Part shown: positions 5,524 through 10,945 of the stretch, piece by piece | Layout of the letters: each line of letters opens with the position of its first letter | Position numbering within the stretch: position 1 is the first letter of the stretch | Assembly (NCBI GenBank): GCA_002686295.1 | Contig: NZBB01000009.1 | Location: 1 to 10,945 of the forward strand | Direction: 5' to 3' | DNA from: Candidatus Woesearchaeota archaeon | GTDB taxonomy: Archaea; Nanobdellota; Nanobdellia; Woesearchaeales; GCA-2686295 | Length of the DNA stretch: 10,945 nucleotides | Made by a program: the position numbers and the translations under genes | The notes under the pieces: generated by a model | The model's database searches: none | Seen by the model: only the letters and a program-made list of their open reading frames with translations | What the model was told of the DNA's origin: nothing

Positions 5524-6657
5524 ATGAATGATAAATTAAGAAAATTAGTAAATAAAGATTTAGATAAATTAGTTTCTTTAATAAAAAAATACTTCAAACA
5601 TTCAACAATCATTCTTTGGGGGAGTTTTTATTACGATGAACCAACAGCATATCTTGAAAAATGGAATTTTAAATTTTTTAGTGATTATGATATTTTCGTT
5701 GTTTTTAATAACTATAATCCTCTTTCATTCACATACAATTTTCTAAAACTAAAAAAATTCAAAATTGAATTGAAGAAATTAAAAAAAACTTTGAACAATG
5801 ATAAAGTTGATTTAAATTTTATTTGGAAACCTTTAGTAAACATTGGATTACAAAGAGGTATTAATGAAGGAAAAGTTTTGGTAGGAAATAAATATTACAT
5901 AAAGAAACAAGAAAAAAAGAACTATTTTAGAGATGCAGATTTATTATATAAATTATTAAATCCAGATTTGGTTTTCTTTGAACAGTCATATACTAATTTA
6001 TTGTTAAGCAATCCTTTTTTAGAAACACATAATTTTATTGAGAAAAATTATTCTATAATTAAAATAATTCTCCAATCAATGGAACTAATCTATTTGAAAT
6101 TGTCTGATAAAAAAGAAACACATGATAAAAAAACAATTTATGAAGAATTCGAAAGAAAAAAACTATTTTCTAATTCTGAAAGAAAACTTTATAAGAAGTG
6201 TTTAGAAGAGAAAATTAATCCTCAAGAAATATTGTCAGATTACAATTTAAAAAATTGGTTTAAAGCTAGAGATATGTTGAATAAAACTTTATTTATAATA
6301 TTTAGAACAAAAAACAAAAAAAAATTATTTGAGAAAATATCTAAACAACAAAATTTCTTAACAAAAATAAAAAATTTTTTATTAACAGCAATATTTTTGG
6401 TCAAAAACAAAACTAAAATCAATCCATTTCTTATTAAAGATATAAATTCGAGGAATATATTCAATAAATTTAACTTGGTGAATAGTATAGAAAAACCTTC
6501 AAAAATAAATGAAAACTCTTTAAAAGAAGTAGAAAAAAACATGTTTAAAATTAGAAAAAGAATAAAAAGAACAAAAAATATTAAACAAAGATTTTTATTT
6601 TGTCTAGAAGAAACAATGAAATATAAAAAAGAAAACCCTTTGGAGATTAAACTTTAG
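5524..6657 (+). CDS. Protein with Pol-beta/MNT-type nucleotidyltransferase domain and helical C-terminus
   Basis: A 377-residue protein whose first 110 residues carry the nucleotidyltransferase-fold signature: LWGS at 31-34 (the hG[GS] motif), SDYDIFVV at 53-60 with metal ligands Asp54 and Asp56, and VDLNF at 95-99 supplying the third acidic residue (Asp96). The three-carboxylate set looks intact, so the enzyme could transfer a nucleotide. The 19 residues between GS and SDYD make a longer insert than in minimal MNT antitoxins. Similar long inserts occur in nucleotidyltransferase-like proteins near glycan genes, which I recall only generally. Residues 125-377 are mainly charged helices (Lys/Glu/Leu-rich) with no clear membrane span. 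I see no RxxxxH motif that would mark a HEPN toxin domain. It stands alone on the plus strand in a glycosyltransferase neighbourhood. The substrate could be a sugar phosphate, a protein or an RNA; I cannot choose. Confidence 0.75.
   Translation: MNDKLRKLVNKDLDKLVSLIKKYFKHSTIILWGSFYYDEPTAYLEKWNFKFFSDYDIFVVFNNYNPLSFTYNFLKLKKFKIELKKLKKTLNNDKVDLNFIWKPLVNIGLQRGINEGKVLVGNKYYIKKQEKKNYFRDADLLYKLLNPDLVFFEQSYTNLLLSNPFLETHNFIEKNYSIIKIILQSMELIYLKLSDKKETHDKKTIYEEFERKKLFSNSERKLYKKCLEEKINPQEILSDYNLKNWFKARDMLNKTLFIIFRTKNKKKLFEKISKQQNFLTKIKNFLLTAIFLVKNKTKINPFLIKDINSRNIFNKFNLVNSIEKPSKINENSLKEVEKNMFKIRKRIKRTKNIKQRFLFCLEETMKYKKENPLEIKL
6625..6635 (-). terminator. Oligo-T terminator candidate after the GT-C-like gene
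   Basis: On the minus strand TTTTCTTTTTT lies 12-22 nt past the stop codon (6647), within the end of the convergent nucleotidyltransferase gene. The two convergent genes would therefore each terminate inside the other. Confidence 0.35.
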
Positions 6658-8254
6658 ATAAAAATTTTCTTTCACAAAATATGTTTTTTTGATTAAATGA
6701 GATATAACAATAATTAATTCTAGGATTTTGCAAATAATAAAGTATTTGATTATCGCTGATTGACCAAACTCTTTCATTACATGAATCAACATCACAACCA
6801 ATATCTATTCCTGCATTCCAACTATTATCATATGAAATTATTCCTATTATTTGAATAAGAATTGAAATTATCAAAAATGTTAAAAATATTATTCTAAGAA
6901 AAAAATATTTCTTAACAAACTTTAAACTTGGAACTATTAAAATACTAAAAAAAGGTATTAAATCAATAATCATTCTATAACCATAAGTCCAGCCACCATA
7001 CCAATGAAAATACTTTGAAAAAAACAAAAAAAAACTTATAATTGACAAAATAAAATAGAAGTACAATCTATCAATTTGTTGAATTTTCTTCTTTCTAAAT
7101 AAAAAGAATAAATATACAAAACTAAAAATGAATATTGGAGAGAAAACAAATAAACCCCTACTAGGACTCAATAATAAACCAAAAAAACCTTTGATAAATG
7201 AATAATTCCAAAGAGAAGAAAATGCAATAATATAAAAAAAATCACTAAATATGTTTATTTTTGTTATTGTTTCGCTTCGCTCTATCTGAAGAAGACTTAA
7301 ATAAAACAAAAGCATAAGTGATAAAATAACAATTAAAACATGTTTTTTTTTAAATTGTTTTAGAAAATAACTGAAGAATATCAAAACAAGATATAAAACA
7401 AACTCAACAAGCAATGAAATTATAAATATAAGAAACAAATTAGACATATTGGTTGAAAAGAAAAAATTATAAACTAAGAATAATGTCAAGAATGGAGTTG
7501 TATAAAGAAAGAATTTTCTAATAAATTTATGATAATAAAATATTACATACATTAGTAACATAACAATTATAATAGTATTTGAGGATTTAGATAAAAACAA
7601 ACCACTAAGTGAAAAACCTAAATATTTAATGAATTCTTTTTCTCTTATAGATCTAATAAGAATATAAGAACTCATAGAAAGAAAGAATATGCTTGATGTA
7701 TGATTCCATAAATCCTGGCTAGCCATAACCCACACATTAGAAGCGAAAGAGAATATCATTGTTATTAAATAAGAGTTTTTCCTAGAAGAAATCCTTTTTA
7801 CAGAATAAAAAATGAATATCGCTGATAAAACACATAATAATGTTGATGTAAGTTTTGCCAAGTAAGGAATAATTGCATGTCCAAAATTTAAATTAAAAAA
7901 TAATTCTGCCAGTATAAAAAAAGGCAAAGCAAAAAGGGATCCTAAAATAGAATTATTTGCAACCACATAATTATTTTTTTCAACAAGATAATAAGGCATT
8001 TCTCTCCATATGAGAATATGTTCTTTGTTTAATAAAAAATAATCAATATACTCATTCAAATCAAAATTTTTTTCTTTTATTAAACTAAGAGGTATATACC
8101 AAGAAGTGTTATTGTCTGCCGAATGAATCACTCTAAGATTAATATTGTAAATAAAAAATATTAATAAAAAAAAATAAATTGTTTTTCTTCTTATAAAATG
8201 ATTTTTTATTCTAGAAAACAGATTTTTATTCATAACAAACTTTTTAAATCTCAT
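6647..8254 (-). CDS. Polytopic GT-C-like membrane glycosyltransferase
   Basis: A 535-residue integral membrane protein with about a dozen hydrophobic segments, probably transferring sugars from polyprenyl-phosphate donors on the outer side of the membrane. After a basic N-terminus and the first membrane helix, the loop begins HSADNNTSWYIPLSLI (44-59). Asp47 is placed like the catalytic acid in the first external loop of GT39/GT-C enzymes, and KNFDLNEY follows. Further on are LLSPSRGLFVFSP (361-373) and HWYGGWTYGYRMIIDLIPFF (417-436). These two motifs mark a widespread group of uncharacterised prokaryotic GT-C-like proteins that usually read SPGRGLF and WYGGWSFGPR. A C-terminal non-membrane tail of about 65 residues contains four Cys. 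The start is the ATG at 8254, because a TATA-like ATTTAAATAA is centred 27 nt upstream; ATG 8233 is the alternative. Its 3' end overlaps the convergent nucleotidyltransferase gene by 11 bp. Class is fairly sure; donor and acceptor are unknown. Confidence 0.8.
   Translation of the reverse strand: MRFKKFVMNKNLFSRIKNHFIRRKTIYFFLLIFFIYNINLRVIHSADNNTSWYIPLSLIKEKNFDLNEYIDYFLLNKEHILIWREMPYYLVEKNNYVVANNSILGSLFALPFFILAELFFNLNFGHAIIPYLAKLTSTLLCVLSAIFIFYSVKRISSRKNSYLITMIFSFASNVWVMASQDLWNHTSSIFFLSMSSYILIRSIREKEFIKYLGFSLSGLFLSKSSNTIIIVMLLMYVIFYYHKFIRKFFLYTTPFLTLFLVYNFFFSTNMSNLFLIFIISLLVEFVLYLVLIFFSYFLKQFKKKHVLIVILSLMLLFYLSLLQIERSETITKINIFSDFFYIIAFSSLWNYSFIKGFFGLLLSPSRGLFVFSPIFIFSFVYLFFLFRKKKIQQIDRLYFYFILSIISFFLFFSKYFHWYGGWTYGYRMIIDLIPFFSILIVPSLKFVKKYFFLRIIFLTFLIISILIQIIGIISYDNSWNAGIDIGCDVDSCNERVWSISDNQILYYLQNPRINYCYISFNQKNIFCERKFLSKV
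6684..6690 (+). terminator. Oligo-T terminator candidate after the nucleotidyltransferase gene
   Basis: Seven T on the plus strand, 27 nt past the stop codon at 6657, inside the 3' end of the convergent GT-C gene. This is the expected form of an archaeal U-tract terminator. Evidence is composition and position only. Confidence 0.35.
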
Positions 8255-8276
8255 ATTAGAATATGTAAATTGATTT

Positions 8277-8286
8277 ATTTAAATAA
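8277..8286 (-). promoter_or_regulatory. TATA box for the GT-C-like gene
   Basis: TTATTTAAAT on the minus strand, centred 27 nt before the ATG at 8254, predicts a leaderless transcript. It lies between the tRNA-Ile 3' end and the coding sequence, so the gene need not depend on read-through from the tRNA. Confidence 0.45.
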
Positions 8287-8303
8287 TTTTATACATAAGA
8301 AAA

Positions 8304-8429
8304 TGGGTCCGCGGAGATTTGAACTCCGGACCTCACGATATCTGTTCAGAAAGCATTGATTTCTTTCACATTCACACTTTCATGCTATGGATATCAGTCG
8401 TGCGCACCACCAGACTATGCTACGGACCC
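8304..8429 (-). tRNA. tRNA-Ile(GAT) with 52-nt intron
   Basis: A full cloverleaf is visible once a 52-nt intron is removed (mature 74 nt). Acceptor GGGTCCG pairs with CGGACCC, discriminator A; D stem GCAT/GTGC; anticodon stem CACGA/TCGTG; loop C-T-GAT-A-A; T arm CGGAG-TTCAAAT-CTCCG. The anticodon GAT is at 8395-8393 and reads ATC/ATT isoleucine codons. CCA is not encoded. The intron occupies 8391-8340, at the canonical archaeal 37/38 site. TTATAAATA at 8453-8461 lies about 28 nt upstream as its promoter. It is downstream of tRNA-Asn on the same strand and has its own TATA box. Confidence 0.95.
8340..8391 (-). other. Intron of tRNA-Ile(GAT)
   Basis: A 52-nt archaeal tRNA intron between positions 37 and 38. 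The 3' bulge is ATA next to the anticodon stem. The central helix pairs CTG (32-34) with CAG, but the fourth pair would be A-A, so the bulge-helix-bulge is relaxed rather than perfect. Inside, AGCAT (8386-8382) can pair with ATGCT (8357-8353). The boundaries are set by the 7-nt anticodon loop and are therefore well defined. Confidence 0.85.
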
Positions 8430-8452
8430 GATAAAACTTAAAATTAAAGTTT

Positions 8453-8461
8453 TATTTATAA
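8453..8461 (-). promoter_or_regulatory. TATA box of tRNA-Ile
   Basis: TTATAAATA on the minus strand, centred about 28 nt upstream of the tRNA-Ile 5' end (8429). It is one of the best-formed TATA boxes in the window and a useful reference for the others. Confidence 0.6.
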
Positions 8462-8515
8462 GATTTTTGATTTAAAAACTAATTCGAAAATATTAATAAA
8501 CTAAATAGAAAAAAG

Positions 8516-8635
8516 CGCCTCCGGTCGGGATCGAACCGACGACCAAACGGTTACTGTGAAAACTGTGTTTTCATGTTCTAAAAACACAGCAGTTTTTGTT
8601 AACAGCCGTTCACTCTACCGCTAAGCTACGGAGGC
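8516..8635 (-). tRNA. tRNA-Asn(GTT) with 48-nt intron
   Basis: The cloverleaf is complete after removing a 48-nt intron (mature 72 nt). Acceptor GCCTCCG/CGGAGGC, discriminator G as usual for asparagine tRNA; D stem GCTT/GAGT with wobble pairs; anticodon stem AACGG/CCGTT; loop C-T-GTT-A-A; T arm GTCGG-TTCGATC-CCGAC. The anticodon GTT is at 8603-8601. CCA is not encoded. There is no TATA box at the expected 26-nt distance: that place is taken by the first copy of a three-hairpin repeat. The nearest good TATA box is about 200 nt upstream, beyond the repeat array. Confidence 0.95.
8552..8599 (-). other. Intron of tRNA-Asn(GTT) with canonical bulge-helix-bulge
   Basis: A 48-nt intron at position 37/38. 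The 4-bp central helix pairs CTGT (32-35) with ACAG. The 5' bulge TAA is cut after A37 and the 3' bulge TAA before A38, matching the strict motif for archaeal splicing endonuclease. The intron core forms a 9-bp hairpin, CTGTGTTTT with AAAACACAG, around a 9-nt loop. Confidence 0.9.
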
Positions 8636-8655
8636 AAATGTTTTCAAAATTTTCT

Positions 8656-8723
8656 AGTTAGGCTTTACGCCTAACATCGTCATCAACGAGCGAAATCGTT
8701 GTGCGAAATAGTTGTATTTCGAA
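8656..8723. repeat. Tandem three-hairpin element, copy 1
   Basis: 68 bp identical to the copy at 8737-8804. On the plus strand it holds three adjacent perfect stems: GTTAGGC/GCCTAAC with a 5-nt loop (8657-8675), CAACGA/TCGTTG with loop GCGAAA (8684-8701), and CGAAATA/TATTTCG with loop GTTG (8704-8721). It starts 21 bp from the tRNA-Asn 5' end and is clearly richer in G+C than its surroundings. I recognise no known RNA family or mobile element. It could be a structured RNA, a processing or termination signal, or a small non-autonomous mobile element. Confidence 0.85.
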
Positions 8724-8736
8724 AGCAAATATTTTC

Positions 8737-8804
8737 AGTTAGGCTTTACGCCTAACATCGTCATCAACGAGCGAAATCGTTGTGCGAAATAGTTGTATTT
8801 CGAA
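8737..8804. repeat. Tandem three-hairpin element, copy 2
   Basis: An exact second copy, offset by 81 bp, with stems at 8738-8756, 8765-8782 and 8785-8802. The 13-bp spacer between copies contains GCAAATATTTTC, nearly the same as GCAAATGTTTTC at 8634-8645 beside copy 1. The duplicated unit therefore probably began at the tRNA-Asn 5' end and included this flank, with about 10 bp then lost before copy 2. Complete identity implies recent duplication or strong constraint. Confidence 0.85.
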
Positions 8805-8830
8805 GACACATATCAAAGAACTAAATTTCA

Positions 8831-8840
8831 ATTTATATAG
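8831..8840 (-). promoter_or_regulatory. TATA box upstream of the repeat array and tRNA-Asn
   Basis: CTATATAAAT on the minus strand. Initiation about 26 nt downstream would fall near 8809, just before the repeat array, giving an RNA that reads both three-hairpin copies and then tRNA-Asn. It follows the GT-C gene's stop by about 20 nt. It may be the original tRNA promoter pushed away by the repeats, or the promoter of a non-coding RNA. Confidence 0.4.
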
Positions 8841-8852
8841 TTTTCTACTTAT

Positions 8853-8858
8853 AAAAAA
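8853..8858 (-). terminator. Oligo-T terminator candidate after the GT39-like gene
   Basis: Six T on the minus strand immediately follow the TAG stop codon (8861-8859), and a T-rich stretch continues into the spacer. It would end the GT39-like transcript before the repeat array. Confidence 0.35.
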
Positions 8859-10616
8859 CTAATTAATCTCGACATAAACAAATCCAAACTTATTCTCTTC
8901 AATACCACTTTTACCAATTGAAAAAGTTCTTTCCAAAAAATAATCTTTTTCAATTGTTTTCTTCAAAGCTTTTACATCAGAGTAATTAATGTTTTCCCAG
9001 TCAAGGACATTTGAGAATACAACAACTGCATCATGTGAAGGATGAAAGTAATTTTCGTCTTTTTCGTCTTTATAGTAATCAAAAATGTTGAATCTTTCAA
9101 ATCCATTATTATATACTGCTCTAACACTCTCTGAAACATCATAATAAACTCTCTTACTAGAGTAATAATCAAATACATAACCATAAATCTCTGTTTTTGG
9201 ACTTGTCTTGTAAATAACATCTTTATAGTGCATATAAACGCCAACTGTTTCAACATCTAAGCTATCAACATAATCAGCAGCTAATTTTATGTTATTATCA
9301 TAAAATTCGTTTTTCAATAAAGGTATATAACCTAAAACAAGTGATAATATTGAAGAAAGCACGATAACAGAAACTGAGAAAACAATTATTTGCTTCTTGA
9401 ACTTCGACAAAACAATGGCTGCAGCAATTGCTATTGCAGGGAAAGCAGGGAGCATATAGCGAACAGTTGTGTCATGAATAAATATGTAAGGAAAAAATAT
9501 CCACGCTATCAAAAATAAATTTGAAAGTTTTGGCTTAAAAGCAAACAAAACTAAGAAAATAAGGAATAGAAAAACTGTTAATGGCTGTATCTGGAAGAAA
9601 TAGCTAAAAGGATTAACATAGTGTGGCGGATTACCAATAATGTTCGCCTGTGATAAATCAAGTAATAACTGCTCAGAAAAGAAATCCATTTTTAAGAAAA
9701 CAAAAGAAAACAACACTACAAAAACAATGTAGAAAACAACAAAAGATCTTAAACCAAAACTTTTCAATTTAAAACCATTATGGCGCTTAGCAATTAAGAA
9801 CAAGACAAACAAAGATAATATTAGGAATAAAGAAGCTGGTCTTTTAGAAGTCATGGCAAACAACAAAGTAAAAACTGTTAGAAAATAAGAAATAATCTTC
9901 CTATCATGAAGAAAAAAGTGAAAAGACAACAAAGCCAACAAAACAAAGAAAACAGTTGGCACATCAACCAAGAACATAGAGCTCTGCACAACCATATTAG
10001 GCATTGCAATTACGAGAAAAGACGATATAAAAGCGATTTTTCTAGAAAATAATTTTTTTGCAAGAAAGAAAGTTAATACTGGAATGAATGCATATAAAGA
10101 AGACATTATAATATGAATAACTAAAGGAGATTCTCCAAAGAGTTGAAAAGCCAAACCTAAAAATGGATGTAAAGAATGAAATCTGTACTTTCTTAAATCA
10201 TCAGTTCCAAAACTCTTGAAATAATCAAATAAACCATTAATTTTTATATACTTTGCAACACCAAAGAACTCTGCCACATCAGGATTAGGATCTGGAGCAG
10301 ACCAAAACAAAGAAGAAAGAAAAAAAGCAGTTATAAAAATGAAAATCAAGAAGTAATTATCTTTAATCTTAAAATCAACTTTAGCAATAAAATAAGAGAT
10401 AAAAAATATGACTATTAACAAAGAAAAAAACATTTTTACATCAAGATAATTAACAATCCAATTCCATGAATAAAGCATTGTCTCATCCACAAAAGAGTTT
10501 TTTATAAGAACATAATAAGAAAAAATAGTTATTAAAGAAATTAAAACAAAAATGAATAAATAACTATGTTTGACTTTCTTCAAAGAAAAATTAATAGCAA
10601 AGTTCTTTTTTTTCAT
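8859..10616 (-). CDS. GT39/ArnT-like membrane glycosyltransferase (GT-C fold)
   Basis: A 585-residue polytopic membrane protein expected to use dolichyl-phosphate sugars and glycosylate an acceptor outside the cell. Two or three membrane helices precede the first external loop, SAPDPNPDVAEFFGVAKYI (106-124). Asp113, in the DVAEF context, corresponds to the catalytic acid region of GT39/ArnT enzymes. HPFLGLAFQLFGESPLVIH (150-168) matches their conserved second stretch. Many hydrophobic helices follow, with TTVRYMLPAFPAIAIAAA near the end of the membrane part, typical of the RYxLP motif. The last 150 residues or so form a soluble domain rich in Tyr/Asp/Glu. The ATG at 10616 lies 21 nt after the stop of a DPM1-like synthase gene, with no Shine-Dalgarno sequence but a TATA-like word 25-33 nt upstream. 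The adjacent synthase could supply its donor. Family confident; sugar and target unknown. Confidence 0.88.
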   Translation of the reverse strand: MKKKNFAINFSLKKVKHSYLFIFVLISLITIFSYYVLIKNSFVDETMLYSWNWIVNYLDVKMFFSLLIVIFFISYFIAKVDFKIKDNYFLIFIFITAFFLSSLFWSAPDPNPDVAEFFGVAKYIKINGLFDYFKSFGTDDLRKYRFHSLHPFLGLAFQLFGESPLVIHIIMSSLYAFIPVLTFFLAKKLFSRKIAFISSFLVIAMPNMVVQSSMFLVDVPTVFFVLLALLSFHFFLHDRKIISYFLTVFTLLFAMTSKRPASLFLILSLFVLFLIAKRHNGFKLKSFGLRSFVVFYIVFVVLFSFVFLKMDFFSEQLLLDLSQANIIGNPPHYVNPFSYFFQIQPLTVFLFLIFLVLFAFKPKLSNLFLIAWIFFPYIFIHDTTVRYMLPAFPAIAIAAAIVLSKFKKQIIVFSVSVIVLSSILSLVLGYIPLLKNEFYDNNIKLAADYVDSLDVETVGVYMHYKDVIYKTSPKTEIYGYVFDYYSSKRVYYDVSESVRAVYNNGFERFNIFDYYKDEKDENYFHPSHDAVVVFSNVLDWENINYSDVKALKKTIEKDYFLERTFSIGKSGIEENKFGFVYVEIN

Positions 10617-10637
10617 ACAAATAATCTGTAGTTGTAA

Positions 10638-10945
10638 TTATTTATTAAATCTTTGGAAAAACTTATGCTTATACAAATGAACTAGCTGTTTTAAATATTC
10701 AATCTCCACAGCAATTCCTATCTTGCTTTTGCCGAAAGAACGATTTAAGAAAGTGAAAGGCACTTCAGAAACCTTCTCGTATTTACCAATAACAAGCACT
10801 TCTAACAAAATCTTATAACCATAAGCAGAAAGTTTTACATCCTTAATCACCTTTCTTTTAAAAGCAAAAAAACCAGACATTGTATCCTTAACAGGCGTTA
10901 AAGGTCTTGCTAATAACTGTGCAGCCAAAGAGATTAATTTTCTGT
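10638..10945 (-). CDS. Dolichyl-phosphate-sugar synthase (DPM1-like GT2), C-terminal part, runs off window
   Basis: The 3' part of a GT2 gene that continues beyond the right edge. The frame stays open to the edge, adding RKLISL before the TTG at 10928, so that TTG is not a real start. The visible 102 residues match the C-terminal half of DPM1-type enzymes: RKLISLAAQLLARPLTP, DTMSGFFAFKRKVI (the DPxSGFF motif, here Thr instead of Pro), YGYKILLEVLVIGKYEKVSEVPFTF and NRSFGKSKIG (the family's R.xGxSK signature). The enzyme moves mannose, glucose or another sugar from a nucleotide donor to dolichyl phosphate on the cytoplasmic side. The protein ends soon after, so it has neither the GtrA-type domain nor the C-terminal membrane helices found in some archaeal relatives. 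It is followed after 21 nt by a GT-C gene that could use its product. Confidence 0.9.
   Translation of the reverse strand, partial: RKLISLAAQLLARPLTPVKDTMSGFFAFKRKVIKDVKLSAYGYKILLEVLVIGKYEKVSEVPFTFLNRSFGKSKIGIAVEIEYLKQLVHLYKHKFFQRFNK
10641..10649 (-). promoter_or_regulatory. TATA-like word upstream of the GT39-like gene
   Basis: TTTAATAAA on the minus strand, 25-33 nt before the ATG at 10616 and overlapping the last codons of the preceding gene. It could drive a leaderless transcript independently of the synthase gene. The alternative is simple co-transcription. Confidence 0.3.

Noticed and set aside
5524..6657. A fused MNT-HEPN toxin-antitoxin protein
   Set aside because: The nucleotidyltransferase motif is present, but I see no RxxxxH HEPN motif in the helical part and no partner gene beside it.
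7271..7281. TCGCTTCGCTC patch in the GT-C-like gene, similar to GAGCGAA in the repeat element
   Set aside because: The shared word is only about 7 bp and encodes an ordinary Glu-Arg-Ser-Glu loop, with no hairpin or wider similarity.
8656..8804. A CRISPR array made of the two identical repeats
   Set aside because: Only two units, repeats of 68 bp that fold into three hairpins, and a 13-bp spacer similar to the flanking sequence. None of this fits CRISPR, and no cas gene is visible.
8656..8804. Box C/D guide RNA, because the minus strand of the element contains TGATGA and one copy is followed by CTGA
   Set aside because: The bases between the boxes are occupied by a perfect hairpin rather than a guide, the second copy lacks the CTGA, and no C'/D' pair is seen.
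8656..8804. A coding frame through the repeats on the minus strand (21 codons per copy)
   Set aside because: It has no start codon or ribosome-binding site, ends in the same stop in each copy, and the hairpin pairing explains the sequence better.
10638..10928. A complete small protein starting at the TTG at 10928
   Set aside because: The frame is open to the window edge and the upstream residues RKLISL continue the DPM1-family pattern, so this is a truncated larger gene.

Overview
The window looks like a piece of an AT-rich archaeal genome, most likely a DPANN-type lineage such as Woesearchaeota or Pacearchaeota. That lineage is an inference from style. The firmer evidence for Archaea is two tRNA genes with introns at position 37/38, TATA boxes repeatedly about 26-29 nt upstream of start codons (leaderless transcripts), and oligo-T runs rather than hairpin terminators. 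Apart from the two tRNAs, one nucleotidyltransferase-fold gene and some non-coding structure, every gene belongs to surface glycan or lipid-linked sugar metabolism.

Left block (1-3149). A minus-strand operon runs leftwards: Wzm-like ABC permease, Wzt-like ABC ATPase with a C-terminal glycan-binding-type domain, then the first 41 codons of a radical SAM protein cut by the window edge. Both junctions are 4-nt ATGA overlaps, so translation is probably coupled. A second, complete radical SAM protein (2136-3149) diverges from the operon. The permease/ATPase pair would move a lipid-linked glycan across the membrane.

Middle block (3140-8254). On the minus strand lie a GT4 glycosyltransferase (4098-5231) and, downstream, a GT2 glycosyltransferase (3140-4021). 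The GT2 start codon sits inside a perfect 10-bp inverted repeat. A roughly 290-bp intergenic region follows, rich in TATA-like sequence and holding one doubtful small ORF. On the plus strand is a 377-residue protein with a Pol-beta-type nucleotidyltransferase motif. It converges, with an 11-bp overlap, on a minus-strand polytopic GT-C-like glycosyltransferase (6647-8254).

Right block (8304-10945). tRNA-Ile(GAT) and tRNA-Asn(GTT), both on the minus strand, carry 52-nt and 48-nt introns. Next to the tRNA-Asn 5' end are two identical 68-nt copies of an element folding into three consecutive hairpins, spaced 81 nt apart. They occupy the place where the tRNA promoter would be expected, and a good TATA box lies on the far side of the array. 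Beyond that are a GT39/ArnT-like GT-C glycosyltransferase (8859-10616) and the C-terminal third or so of a dolichyl-phosphate-sugar synthase (DPM1-like GT2), which runs off the right edge.

The likely joint job is to make polyprenyl-phosphate sugars (DPM1-like), transfer them on the outer face of the membrane (the two GT-C proteins), assemble glycans inside the cell (GT2, GT4) and export lipid-linked glycan (Wzm/Wzt). The radical SAM proteins and the nucleotidyltransferase have unknown substrates. The strongest candidates for something undescribed are the tandem three-hairpin element beside tRNA-Asn, the start-codon hairpin of the GT2 gene, and the radical SAM genes attached to the glycan exporter.
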